This document shows, piece by piece, positions 44,482 to 56,569 of a stretch of 64,000 nt of DNA. Positions within the stretch are counted from its first letter, which is position 1; each line of letters begins with the position of its first letter. The notes beneath the pieces were generated by a model that was not told where the DNA came from, ran no database searches, and saw only the letters and a list, made by a program, of their open reading frames with translations. The stretch comes from Endothia cerciana (lineage: Eukaryota > Ascomycota > Sordariomycetes > Diaporthales > Cryphonectriaceae). The position numbers and the translations under genes were made by a program. The stretch lies in the NCBI GenBank assembly GCA_026119935.1, contig JALRMH010000045.1:124001-188000 (forward strand), written 5' to 3'.

Positions 44482-47400
44482 TCACCTCGGGCAGGATGTG
44501 TTTCCTATCTCGGACACGCCATTCGTGAGAGCCCCAGCTGCTGTTGTGGCCAACCGCGGCCGGTTTCGAAAGGGTCGGCCGGAGTGATGTCGCAATTGTG
44601 GTCGTCTTCGTCGTCAGGCCGCAGGATCGCTGTCTCTCGTCACTGGGCCCCCTTCGCCCCTGCGTGCGCTCGTGGTCTTAAGGCGCTGAGCTTGTATCCC
44701 GTCTCTTGATCCTCAAATCCCGTCGTCTTCAATTACCAAAGTCCGCGCGCGACGTCGAATGCGTCCGATGTTGTCAAATGTCCAAGTGCAGAGCGGGAAA
44801 GTGTGTGGTGTAGCCTGGGAGGGAACGGGCGAGAAAGGCTGGGCGCCGAGAAATCCGGGGTGTGGAATCGAGGATGGCAATATGCAGGCAGAGAAAGACC
44901 TCGGGGCGCTGGAGCAAGGTCAAGATCGCCCTGGTCTGGTGCGAACAAGGTCAGGCAGAGAAAGGGTCAGTCCGCCTTACCAAGTTACCTCGGGACAAGG
45001 GGACGAGGGCGAGTCAAGGTCTGGTTGTGCTGAAGATGCTGGCCGGTCTGTCTCAAAAGCGTTTGACCTTGGAGGCATTGGAGTCGAGGCTAGACCGGGG
45101 CAGCCATGAGAGAGATATGGAGACTCGGGGCGACTGGAGATGACAGAGCGGCAGTGGGGCTTGGTGAACCGAGACTGGATAAGAAGGCGATCGGGGGGAT
45201 CAGGGAGCAAGCAAGAGAGAGGACATGGAGGGCTGGGGAGAGAGATACAGAAGGGCCCTGCAGCAGAGGCACCGCACTTCAGGACAGGCACTGTGCGCAC
45301 CCCCTTCTCTCAGGTACCCTTGTGCCTCTTCTTAAGAGGGCCCCTCCCTCGCGAGGCACAGCCACAAAATCACACCCGTCGAGGAGGAAGAGGTGCTAGG
45401 TAGTCTCTGCGCCGGTGTTGGAGCCTCGCCGTTCCTGTCACAGGTTCAGCGTCCGAGGATCTGGTGCTGCGAACCAGACACACACTGAGGGTTGGAAAGC
45501 ATATCGTTTGGGAGACAGACCTGCGAGTCGGCGAGGTGAGATGCAGCCGTTGAGACACTAAAACCGTAGGCTGTAACGGCTCTTGCATTGGGCTACCACA
45601 GGGTTGGGATGGGGCCCCCGCTCGGACTGGCAGAGTACCCCGTGCCCTGTACCTTACTATAGTAAATAGTACATTGAACTGCTGCTCGGGCTGGTGCTGA
45701 GCCGGAGCACAGTGGGCACGCGGTTGCCCCACACGGCCCAGCTGCGTGTGTTTGCATATTGGATTTCGCCCAGGTGCATGATAATCCGTCTGGTCTTACG
45801 CTTCAGGTCTAACTCGACCTCCCTGCTGCTCGCCACGTCGACCCACCCGTCGAGTTGCTTCACTCTTGCCCCAGTGGCCTTCGCAATCATCCCGAGTGCC
45901 AGGGTGTCTCCCAGATACGGGCAACCCGAATACGAAAAGAGTATCGTGCTGCGTGGAGCGTATAGTGTGCGCTGACCTCTCAAAGATTCCCCGCGGGGTC
46001 TTCGCTCTGCGGAATGCGAGCTTCTACGGAGTGCTCCGTATCCTCCCTACTTGGGGCATGGACGATATTCGCTCTCATGGTGGCGCATGTTGGGTTGGGC
46101 CTGACAGTGCCTTCATCTCGACGAGACGACTGGACTGGTGGTTAATGTCGGCCTTCCCACAGACACCCTGCAGCCCCCCTCTGGGGTCTCCCCAGCTCGA
46201 CGCCTCGTCATGCCGCCGTACTGTACTCACCGCGGTCGTGGGTGATCGCCGACCTGCGAGAGTTAGATGAGTATCGAGCACGTCCAGGGCGGAATAATCG
46301 TACTCACGGCCACGGCACTGAGCAAGGCATCTCGCTTTCAGCCAGGCACGCCGCCGCCGCCACCCCAGAGTCCAGTCTAGGGCCCCTGTGGGTTTGGGTT
46401 GCAGCCAAGAAAAACCCTTGGATGCAAGATCGGCCCACTAGCCAAAACCTTATTTTCCCTTCCCGGGGGGGGGGGGTCGACAGAATCGGATCTGGAGTTT
46501 CCTGTGGTGCGCAGCGGTACGTGCTGCATGGTGGTGGTGGCCCGCCACCACCATCCCCTTTAAGCTCCCGGCTCTCGACGCTCCACCTCCGCGATAAGCA
46601 CACGCATTGGCTGTACCAATTTGCAAGCCACGGCCGCACAATGCCTCATCCCTTCTCCGGTCGCTGAGAGGAGGCTCAGTGCAGCTCCATGTGACCGGTC
46701 ATTCAACCGTGGTACCGTAGCCAAGCACGGCATGTCAACCGTCGTGGACCAAGGCAAAACAAGGAAACAAAAGGGTCCAGCCAAGCACGGTTCCCATCCT
46801 GACAGTGCACATCTCCCGCTGGCCCGTCTCTCATCGTCTTCTTGGCAGGCCTTGCTAAAGACGCCGCCCTGCGCCGTGTCTCAATCACCACCTTGGCAAT
46901 CCACCGAACAAGCTTCCATCAAGTTGCCGCGCAGGCCCGGTCTCCAAGAGGTTCGGTCGCGTGGGAAGGAGATCTCACCACTGGCCGGCCAGGCTTCATT
47001 AACAGCTCGAAGATGCATAGCCGAGGGAAGCGAGCTCTTGGTATGAAGTTAGTCCGAATCCCCGAGTGCGTGCCGTTAGTCGCCCTGGCTGATGCAGAAC
47101 TCCCATCGTCGAGGAATAGCTGCCGTTCAAGTGAACGGAAGGGCGTCACACCACGACGGCTCCCTATTGCTGTCTTAAAGCCACAATGTCCAGGTGTTCA
47201 GCGGGCCAGGATGTCCTATTGCGAATGCGGATGGGATCACTTTACAAGCCTCTGCTGCGTCTGCGTATCTAGGGCCCATATGCACGCTCTCGGACTATGG
47301 ATTGAGGCATGCGCGGGCGGCGCGTCGACAATTCTTTGGCTGTGTCTGCCCAGATCTAGTGATTTAGTCTTCCTCCTCCTCGTGCCTATGTGGAACAGTG

Positions 47401-50400
47401 CAGGTGGCGATTATACTGCGGCGAGATGCCAACCACGACTGACCCCCCCCCCCCAAAAAAAAATCTCCCCCCCTGCCCACATAGCATTGACGTGTGCTTA
47501 ACGCATGAGGGAGCCGCGCAATGAGGCACCGTGTGCAAACTATAGCGGTCCGTGACGTAGCGGAAGATGACGTTGGCTTCCCAACAAAAGGGGAATCACT
47601 AGAGACCACCCCTTTGGCACGTACCCACCCTTCAAAAATCACATCGTCCAAAGACTCTTAGTATTCCATTCTCCTGTTGGCGGTTGTTCCGTTGTCGTGG
47701 CCCCAGGTCTCCCGATAGATGCCGGATGTTGTCGACCTGTGCCGGGAAGGCCATGGTATATGCTTAAAGAAACAATAGCACGCCGTAAACAGAGCTTGAA
47801 ACATGGCATCATGAAGACATGCCTACTAACACTCTACTAGTCATGTGAATCTGGAACTGACGACGTCCCATGAGATGTCGCATTGAATAGGTAATTTGCT
47901 GGAAAAGACTTGGGGGGGAACAGGCCACACGGGCTTTCCGAACTTGTTTGGCATGGACGTGGGCTACGGCGGGCTCTCAACTCAGGCACAGAGCTGGACT
48001 TCATCCAGTGTTGTCACCCAATACATCGATGGGAACGGAATGTCGGCATCCAGCTGGTGCAGGTTTGGTAACCAAATCTCCCTGGGTTGGACCGTGTTCT
48101 GAAGGGGGGGAGGGGGGATTGAGGCCCTTCCTGGCGCAGCTGTCATCCGTCTCTCTACACAGTCCCCGTAACACGGAAACCTAGAGGACCAATGCGATGT
48201 TGAAGTCCCCGGGGCCAACCTATCGCGAGGACACCATCGTGTTTAGGCGTCGAGCAGCGCCATCACTGCTAGAAGGCGGGGGAGACGAGGCGTTCGACGA
48301 CGGGTATCCTGGGAAGAGGCACACTCGTCGATTCCCTTCAGCATGACAACAATGCCAGGTTTGTCGACGACTGTGGCCCCTTGTCTCGCGGCGAGAGGTA
48401 CGGGCCGTTTTACAGGCGAACATACACCGTCGGGGGAGCGCATATCATCACAGCTGAGTCTCACCAGACCTATGGCGGGTGCGGGAGCACGCCGCTTCCT
48501 CGAGGGAGAAGCTGACTCTGGTCTCGCCGTACATAGCGAGAGTCGGGGCTGGGAGGCGAGAGAGGATGTTTGGAGCGTCACTGCTATGCAGATCGGAGCG
48601 GCATCCGACAACCTCGAAGCTTGGAGAGCGCTGCTCGAAACTCGTCAACGGTCAACCCCGTGATACCAAGAAGGTTGCCAACATGACCAGCGCGCAAGAC
48701 AGGAGCGGCAGAGGAGACCACGGCCGAACCAAAACTGATGGACGGCCTCAAGCCCCTATCGATGTAGATTGACAATCATTATCCAGTGGGGAAGAGCCTG
48801 CTCTTTGCGGGCATGTTCCAAGGTGAAGAGTCAGCCCTTGAGTGCCTGAGACCAGGTCCGACTCCTCCTCCGAAGTCATATATACTATTTTAGGTGAATT
48901 TAAAGTCTATAAGACAGAATGCCTTCTGTCGAGCATGGGTCGACGTGGTTTCTCCGCTTCATGTCGTTCTGCCCAGCAATCTCATATCCTAGAAGATTTC
49001 AGGGCAAGCAGGGCCCCTCGAGTAATCTTCATTCTTGACAGCACGCAGCATCTGTACCTGCATGCAGCCTTGTGGACTCCCGCGTGTGTGGACACATGGG
49101 CAGGCGAAATCACATGCTCAAGACGATGATCTGCAGTGCCGTGCCATGTCATCGGGGCCAGGGGCAACAGGAGGGAGAGCAGAGAAAGAAGAATTAAAAA
49201 AAGGGACTACAAAAAAACCCCAAAAAAAACCCAAGACTGGGTGGGCCAGACAGCATCTCGTGCAGGCCCCACCCAATAAGCAAGCTTGGACGTGTTGACT
49301 GTTTCAGAGTCGGAGCACACCCCCAGGGAAAGGGGGAGCCCCCTCCCGGAAGCAGAGGGGATGTGCTGCCAGGGCCCCCACCAGATCTGGCCAGGCCTGG
49401 CATGAAATCGAGGGGCCTGTCTGGAATTGCATGCAAGAGCTGCAAATTGGCAATTTGTTCCTGACTGATAGGACGTCGTCTCTCAGCCCTCGCGTGGTCT
49501 GTCCGTCGGCCTGCGCCCGCAGCTCTTGTCGGAACTGACAGATCGGCAGTGCCACACGCACTCGTGTGTCTTCCCGCAATTTTCAGACAGATCTTCTCAA
49601 GGGGCGTACAGAGTAGTTGGCCTGTGATATTTCACAGGCCCTGTTCTGCACAGGGCCCTGTGGGGAGTGTTTCTCCGGAGGCCTGTCTCTGTACTACCAG
49701 GCTCTGCCTCGACGGGTCTGGTGAGCTGCTGTGTGCAACAGCTGCTCCAGCTGGCCTGTGAAACCAGGAGGGGGGAAGGTAGTTGGGGACTGTCGTGTCC
49801 TGGCCGTTGGTGTAAGTAAGTAAGGGTGGCCTGGACGGGCAACATAGAACAAGTGGCCAGCAAACAGACCGAGAGAGCTATCTGTTTTCCCCCTGCAGAA
49901 AACCCCATCCACTCCACCCTGGGCACCCTGCACCCTTTCCACCTGCAGCCCAAAAGGGAACGAGTTGCCCGTCATTTGTTCATTTTCAGATTTCCAAGTG
50001 CCTCTCCACCCGAGGACAGGATCGTCGGAAAATCAAGTGAGGTCTGGGCAAGACACCTCACGATTGCTGTCCCGCCTCCGCCCACCCCCAATCTTCTCCC
50101 GTAATGGTTGATCGCGATATCTTTCTGTTTCAAGTCCGCTTCTTTCCCTCGGCCAGAAACGCGGGGCTGAGCTATGCAGGCCGTTGCATGTGCTGCTTGA
50201 CGTGATTAGCCAGTGGGCCAAATTAGTTTCGTGCCAGGGCGGGTTGGATCTCTTTGGCCTAACCCACTATAGGAAGCGTAAGAAGGCCTAGGGACTCTGG
50301 GGTCGTCTTGTCTTTTTGGACTCCCGAAACCACTTTCCAGCTTTCTGCGGCGGCTCCCACGCAGACAGACACTCCTGACAGACAATTCGAGCCGGCAACC

Positions 50401-50705
50401 TTACCATCTCCCCCAAGGCCTCACTGACGCTTCCCCTCTATTGTCCGTTTCCCATCTCACCGCGAAATTCGATCGAGGTCTGGGCCAAGCATCGGTGGTC
50501 TGTGGTCGTCTGGTGTGGAAGGCCTCTGCGCCGAACCAAATCGCAACCCATCTCGTGCCGAATCCCCTGGCGGCCCCCGACGATACGGACAGCGAAACAT
50601 CATCATAACACACCCATCGGCCATCGGACCACTTCTTTCTTGGCGCGTTGCTGATATTCAATTGATGCTGTCGCTGGCTCTGGGCTGGCATTCCCTTACT
50701 TCACC
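44482..50705. other. 6.2 kb divergent stretch without a supportable gene
   Basis: PalH and the SH3-protein gene point away from this stretch. No open frame resembles a known family. The best-looking one is a minus-strand frame of 108 codons at 45657-45983, which I do not accept as a gene. A 7-bp inverted repeat with a 2-base loop (TACGGAG-TG-CTCCGTA) lies at 46025-46040, and G or C homopolymers occur at 46460-46470 and 47444-47453. The part near 50.3-50.7 kb is probably the promoter and leader of the SH3-protein gene. Confidence 0.45.
46025..46040. repeat. Short inverted repeat TACGGAG/CTCCGTA
   Basis: Seven-base arms with a two-base spacer. The CGGAG/CTCCG core recurs in the 22-bp palindrome at 23128-23149 and in CTACGGAGCACGGAG at 40724-40738. 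Confidence 0.7.
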
Positions 50706-52556
50706 ATGACGAGACCCGGAATAGTTCGCGCTGGTATGTACCCTGCCCTGCCCTGCCCTGCCCTTCCATGACATGCTGCCTCCCTTTCCGATCCTCCCAC
50801 TCGATCCCACCGCGTATAACTCTGCCTCCGGCTCTCACACCCCCTCCTCCGCGGCCTCGCGTGTATGCGCTGGAAGCCTCTCTCGTTCCCTAGTGCTCCG
50901 CCTTGCCGCGGCATGGCCCATGCGGCGGCCCTGGAGCCTTGCATCCCGATGCCCTTGTCCCTGACGGCTGCTGACTATTCTTGTCTTCCTTCCCCCAGAC
51001 ACGATCGACCTGCAAGATCACGACACTCCTTCAGCGCAGAACCATACTACCCGATCTAGTCCCTCACAAACGAAACCGTCTACGAGCAGCGCGAGCAACG
51101 GTATCATCGCCCCCCATCAGGCCGAGACGCTACGGGAAGTCGCCGCAGAGAAGGCAGAGGAGGAGGCGAAGAGCCCCCGGATCTCCTGGGCCAACGGCGG
51201 TGAGGCTGGCGACCTACAACAGTACGCCGAAGACCTCGCGGCAGGTGTCACCGGCGCCCTGGCCGGCGGGTGTCTGAGCAGCAGCAGCGACACCGACATG
51301 GCGGCACGTGCTCAGCAGGATGACCTTGCCGTTGCGCAGAACGGGGGCCTGGTGTCCCAAGACAACACGGAGGATGGCGACGTGGACGGGGAGGAGGACC
51401 TGGACGACGACATGATGGACAAGATATCGAGCTCTCCCTCGATTGACGATGGTGGGTCCATTTGTCAACTTCCGACATTCCGCGTTGTTCAAAGAGACGC
51501 TTCGCCGTGTAGTTCTCCGGCGTCCGTGTGCTTCAGCGAGGCGAGGTCTTCTTCTCCATACCTCGGACCTCCTGACTACTTACCCCTACAGCGTGCTTCT
51601 CAGCAGGATGCGAACAGAGCTCTCGCTGAAAGCCGTCCCTCACGTCATCATCATCTTCCCGGTGCGGTCCCCGGGGGCCTCGACGAGCGATTCAGCGACG
51701 ACGAAACGGCACAAGGTGTCGAAACGGACAAGCGTCGTGATGTTGTATCAGGAGGCTGCCAGCAACATGGCAGTCAAGACTCCATGAGAGGCAGTGTGGC
51801 CACGGGACCGGGACCAGCGGCAAATGACATCACGTATGAGGGCTGTCCTGACGAGCGAACCAAGGGGGAAGCAGCGAGGAGCAAGGACGAGGCCATAAGC
51901 GGCATCGAAGACGAAGGTGTCGACGTCGATGGCTTGATCATTCCGTACGAGGACTCCACCGACGAAGATGATGATGACGACCTTTTCCTTCAGTCTACAG
52001 ATTCTAGATTTATCGACTCCGGGTGGGGAGGTGAGTGCTTACATGATGCAGAGGACATCGACTTCGAGCTCGTCTACGCCCTACATACCTTCATAGCGAC
52101 CGTTGAGGGCCAAGCGAACGCAACAAAGGGGGATGCTATGGTCCTGCTTGACGACAGCAACAGTTACTGGTGGCTTGTTCGAGTTGTCAAGGACAGTAGT
52201 ATAGGTGAGACGGCCCCAAGAGCGGCAGCAGACCTCAAGAAATGATCTCTGATGCACTTCAGGTTATTTGCCGGCTGAGCACATCGAAACACCAACTGAA
52301 CGACTTGCTCGTCTGAACAAGCACCGGAACATTGACGTACGTTTGTCCGACGGGGACCACATGAGATGGGAGACTGACTTGCGCAGCTGTCGGCTACGAT
52401 GCTCGGCGACCAAGCCGAGAAGGCCAAGAACCCGATTAAGACAGCGATGCGCAGGAGGAAAGCCAAGAATGTCACATTTGCGGCCCCTACGTTTGTGGAC
52501 TACTCTGATTATGACTACGACACTGAGGACGAAGAGGAAGAGAATGCATTGATGGC

Positions 52557-52611
<55 letters not shown>

Positions 52612-54348
52612 CAACAGCAGCAGCAGCAGCAGCAGCAGCAAACACAACAGTCCCAGCAGCAAGCCCCGGCGACTAAGCAGACCAATGGCGATGATGGCGA
52701 AAAGGACGACGACTCAGCAAAGGTTGCGCCGCTTCGACCACGAGCGCAGCAGAAGTCTGTGCAAGTTGTTGATCCTGCCCAACCAGACCTCAGTGAGGAG
52801 TCGTCAAATGGCGCCTCCAAGCCCACCAGTCGGACGAGCGAGGAGATTTTTGAGACGAATGGGGTGGAAGGTCCGAAGAAGAGAGCCGATGGCACTGTTC
52901 GTGACTCTTTCTTCAAAGACGATACTGTCGAGACCAAGAAGATTACCCTCACGCCAGGCCTGCTCCGTGATGATAGTGTAGCGAGGGCGTCCTCTGATTC
53001 TATCGAGAAAGGAATTAAGCAGCGACCGAGTTTCGACAAGTTGTTGGAGAAGGACGCCAAGGAGGACAAGAGGAGGGCCAGGGACAAGAAAGAAAAGGAC
53101 AAGAAGGGCGGTTTCAGGAGCCTTTTCTCGCGCAAAGACAAGAAGAGAGGTGACGAAGAAGAGGACTCTCTCGGCAAGCGTTCTATGGATATCGGAATCG
53201 AGTCGGTCGATAGACCATCAGAGGACATCGGCGACGAGATGGGCTCGGAGAAGGCCAGTATGAGCCCGCAACGGAACCCGAGCAAGCTTCATAAGCAGCA
53301 ACCGCGGGTGGAGCCGTCCCTTTCGAAAAAGGTCGGAGGCGCACCAAAGGACGCTGGTGATGGTATGGACCTCTCGACCTTTTTGAACGAAAATAGCTTG
53401 AAGAACGTCTCGAACGTACCGCCTGCTTCGATGCGCATCGTCGATCCGGACGCCGATCTTTTCGAGGATGATGACGATGAGCCGAAGCCACAGCCGTCCA
53501 CGAGTGCCCGGTCAGCCTCCGTGGACGACTACAAACAAAATGCGCCGAGACAGCTACCGATCCGTTCACAAAGTGTCGACGACCAAAAGCCAGCACCGGC
53601 CACGGCGGTGAAGTCACGGATGCAGATTGAGGACTCTGACTCCGACGAAGGAGTTCAAGAGATTGTGCAGGCGCCGGCGACGGAAGACAAGTCTCCGGAC
53701 CAGCCGGAGCCGCAGCTGAGCCAGCCAGAGAGGCAGAAGCCTCAGAGGCCAGTGCTGCCGGGCTCGTTCCCTGACAGCTATGTCAGCGTGGTGTCCACGG
53801 AGTCTACATCGACTGTCACTGCAGAGAAGTCTGGAGCTGCCAACCAGCCAAGAGAGCGGCTGTCCGAGTCCCCGATCGAGGTTTCACCCATCACGCCCAC
53901 AGAGAACCAGCCTCCACCTCTGACAGGCGATACCTCAAGCCAAGAGCACTCGTCGCCCGTGTCGTCGCCATCGCCGGAATTGATCGACCGGGAAGAAGCC
54001 GTTGGTGTGCACCGCAAACAAGATTCAATCACCACTTCGACGTCTACGACAACCGTCTCGGCGTGGAACGACACGAGTCTGCGGGCCTTTTTCGATTCAG
54101 GCGCCGACATTCGAGACCTCCTTGTCGTTGTCTATGACAAGAATGATGTCGAGCCCGTCGGACCTGACCATCCTGTTGCTGGGGCACTCTTTAAGGAGCA
54201 AAATGCCAAGCTGGCAGAGATCACAACTGTAAGTCAGGACCACAGTGAAGGAACCACCGAGCCAGAAGCTGACCACACGCTGCAGCAACTTGATAACATG
54301 CTTGGTGACTGGCTTGCTCGCAAGCAACGGTTACGAGGCACTGTCTAG
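50706..54348 (+). CDS. tea4: Tea4/Bud14-like SH3 polarity protein
   Basis: Scaffold carrying type 1 phosphatase and linking microtubule-delivered landmarks to formins at the hyphal tip (TeaC in Aspergillus nidulans). Five exons fit: 50706-50733, 50999-52204, 52263-52336, 52387-54228 and 54286-54348; 1070 residues. The SH3 domain is at about residues 365-425 (DIDFELVYALHTFIATVEG, YWWLVRVVKDSSIG-YLPAEH), and two introns cut its end. A KNVTF motif at 463-467 fits the RVxF docking motif for protein phosphatase 1, as known in Bud14 and Tea4. A tract of 28 consecutive Gln follows at 494-521. The C-terminus (LDNMLGDWLARKQRLRGTV) is typical. The last intron (57 nt, GTAAGT, CTGAC, CTGCAG) is in frame and stop-free. 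The Ser-rich part at 51452-51591 has possible intron ends but reads best as coding. Confidence 0.9.
50741..50760. repeat. CCCTG pentamer repeat in intron 1
   Basis: Four tandem CCCTG units lie just after the splice donor of the first intron of the SH3-protein gene. Confidence 0.8.
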
Positions 54349-55905
54349 GCATCTCGCGCCTAGACACTATAAATAAAAGATACCCCCTTTCACATTTCTG
54401 ACATTTCATACCCTTCAAAGCCCGACTTTTTTCTTTCTTGGTTAGACGAAATAACTGCCGTCTGTAAATCTTCCTCGGTCGACTGTCGACGAAATATATA
54501 CGACTGTCTCGACATGGTTGCACGTTCACGCCTGCACATGCCTCGACATAATAGTGGGCCCGGCGTTTTCTGGGATAGGAGATAGGACAGGGCAAAATGA
54601 CGGTCAGAATCGGATTTGACGAGAACCAAATACCAACGGCAGCCCCAGGCCTATGCCTCTTCTTTCCATCTGTTCGGGTTCTTTTTGACACGACTAAGCG
54701 TCTTCACACACTTCAGCTTTCTTCCTTTGTGGGGGGGATACATAGAACAGTGGGTAGAGAGCGGACCGCCAGCGAGGGAGCGCAAGGAAGGGTATATGAA
54801 TTCGGGATGCAATGTATTTTGCTCTGGCGTTGAGCAGGCAAGAGAAGCTCTTCCATTCAAGAGATGAGCTGCTCAGCCAGGGTTTTGGACCCTACTGGAT
54901 ATAATTCTTGATCCTGCTTTCCAGGCCACGACCGACGCTATCATAGAACAGAGTGAGATCCTGCCTCGGTGCGTGCCTGCCCCTGTCAAGGCCGTGGGGC
55001 AGTTTCCCCTTTCGAGTTCAGCCTCGCCCTGGACTTGACCTGAAGTTGAGTTGAAATTGAGTTTGCCTATTCATGACTCCATTGTGTGTGGTTTTTTTAT
55101 CCTTCTCTTTTCTCTCTGGATGCCAAACAATCTTCCCGAGACAATACCGATCCTCGAAACCCCATCCTCTGACGACCACTTTTCAGCCCTCACCCGTGGA
55201 TTTGTACTTCCATACCCAGGTCGTTCTTTTTCTCTCTCTTTTTTTCTCTCTTCTTTTCTTCGTACCAAACAATCGCCCATTGATTGATCCGCTCATCAGC
55301 CCCTCGGTGATCCTGTTTGCAGTCCTTTAGCACCCTCCCCCAAATTGTGAGGAGATGCTTGACTTGGGACCAGACGAGTCTCACAACACTGCAAACCACA
55401 GCATTGAACCTTCAGGTCCTGAGACGAAGACTGAAAAGCCCATTTCAGCAATTCCGGCAAGGCTGCAGAATACGACCGTACCACACCACACACCAGCACC
55501 GCGCCAGCACTAGCACCCAGCGCAGCGCAGCCAGTCAGCTAGGGTTGCCTTCAGGGGCTTCCCACTCCTGGCGCCCGCTAACCACAGAGCTTCCCCTGCC
55601 GTGCCGGGATAGCTCCTCAGCGCTCCTCACCACCACCGCCGCACATTCGGAGCTCGTGCGCACCGCACCGACACACCACACCACCGGCACCACACGACCC
55701 CTACACCCACCCCATTCCTTTCCTCCCATACAACAACAAAAAAGCAGCGGCTGCCGTGTGTGCCTGTGTGTGCCCGACCACCCGCACACAACACAACCAC
55801 ACGTCAGCTATGTCACAGGACCCGACGAGCGGGCTACATCACCTACAACCTGTGCCGCACAAGATCAAGATCCCCAGGAGGGCTGCTAGTTACACACCCG
55901 CGACC
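54349..55905. other. Intergenic: SH3-protein 3' flank and leader of the small gene
   Basis: No separate gene could be supported. A pyrimidine-rich patch (55220-55262) and a CA-rich stretch (55480-55800) look like a promoter and leader. A 190-codon frame at 55317-55889 is Thr/His/Pro-rich and reads as translated CA-rich leader. Confidence 0.5.
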
Positions 55906-56569
55906 ATGGACAACGACCTGCGGTCGCAGCTGAACGTCCAGCTTGTCGCTGGCGGGCACGACCAGAAGTAAGCCCACCTGTCTTGCCCTTCGCCGCCCTG
56001 CTGCTCTTGCTCTCGCCCATTTCCCCCTCTCTCGGTCAGACTGCATGGTTGCAGCCAGGAAAAACACCCCCGTATCAATCACATGTGGGAGGGACCGGGC
56101 ATCTAACGTCGCAAACAACCCTGCTAATCATCTGCCCTCCGTCGCTCGCAGGATCCAAGAACACCTCCTCTACGCCCTCAACGCCCATCCCAACAACTGG
56201 CCCACCCAGATCCAAACCCGCGCCCTCGCGCTCCTGCGGTCAGGCGAGGCGACGACCTTCCCGCAGCTCCTCAAGCAGATCCTCGAGGAAGTCCGCAAGG
56301 AGACGTCGCTCGAGCCCAGGTCCAGCTCATCAAACGGCAGCGCCGGCAGCAACGGCAGCGACACATCAGTGCAGGTGAACGGAGGGGGGCCCTCGGGTAA
56401 GAAGGCAAACGGCGTGGGCCCGGGGCCGGGCGAGGCGAGCAACCTGCACCAGAAGAACGTCAAGCAGAGCCTCGCGGTGCCCCAGGCGGTGGTGGACGAC
56501 GCGCTCAAGGCGACGAGGGAGGCCCTGGTGGCTGTTGCGGATTTTGAGGAGGCGGACGGCGCGACGTGA
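55906..56569 (+). CDS. Uncharacterised small fungal protein
   Basis: I do not recognise the family. Two exons: 55906-55967 and 56152-56569, with a 184-nt intron that begins GTAAGC and ends CTCGCAG; 159 residues. The join gives a continuous helix-like sequence, GGHDQ-KIQEHLLYALNAHP, followed by WPTQIQTRALALLRSGEATT and FPQLLKQILEEVRKET, which looks like a small folded helical domain of about 60 residues. A Gly/Ser/Asn-rich linker follows, then a second helical piece (AVPQAVVDDALKATREALVA) and an acidic end. No signal peptide or membrane segment is present. The ATG at 55906 has a good context (GACCATGG); an in-frame ATG at 55810 would add 32 residues of poor quality. The domain suggests a subunit of a nuclear or cytosolic complex, which is only a guess. 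Confidence 0.75.

Noticed and set aside
51452..51591. A possible 140-nt intron in the Tea4-like gene (GTGGGT to CTACAG)
   Set aside because: Removing it shifts the frame and soon meets a TGA, whereas reading through keeps the frame that leads into the SH3 domain.
55317..55889. A 190-codon frame before the small orphan gene
   Set aside because: Thr/His/Pro-rich translation of a CA-rich leader; the spliced frame starting at 55906 is better supported.
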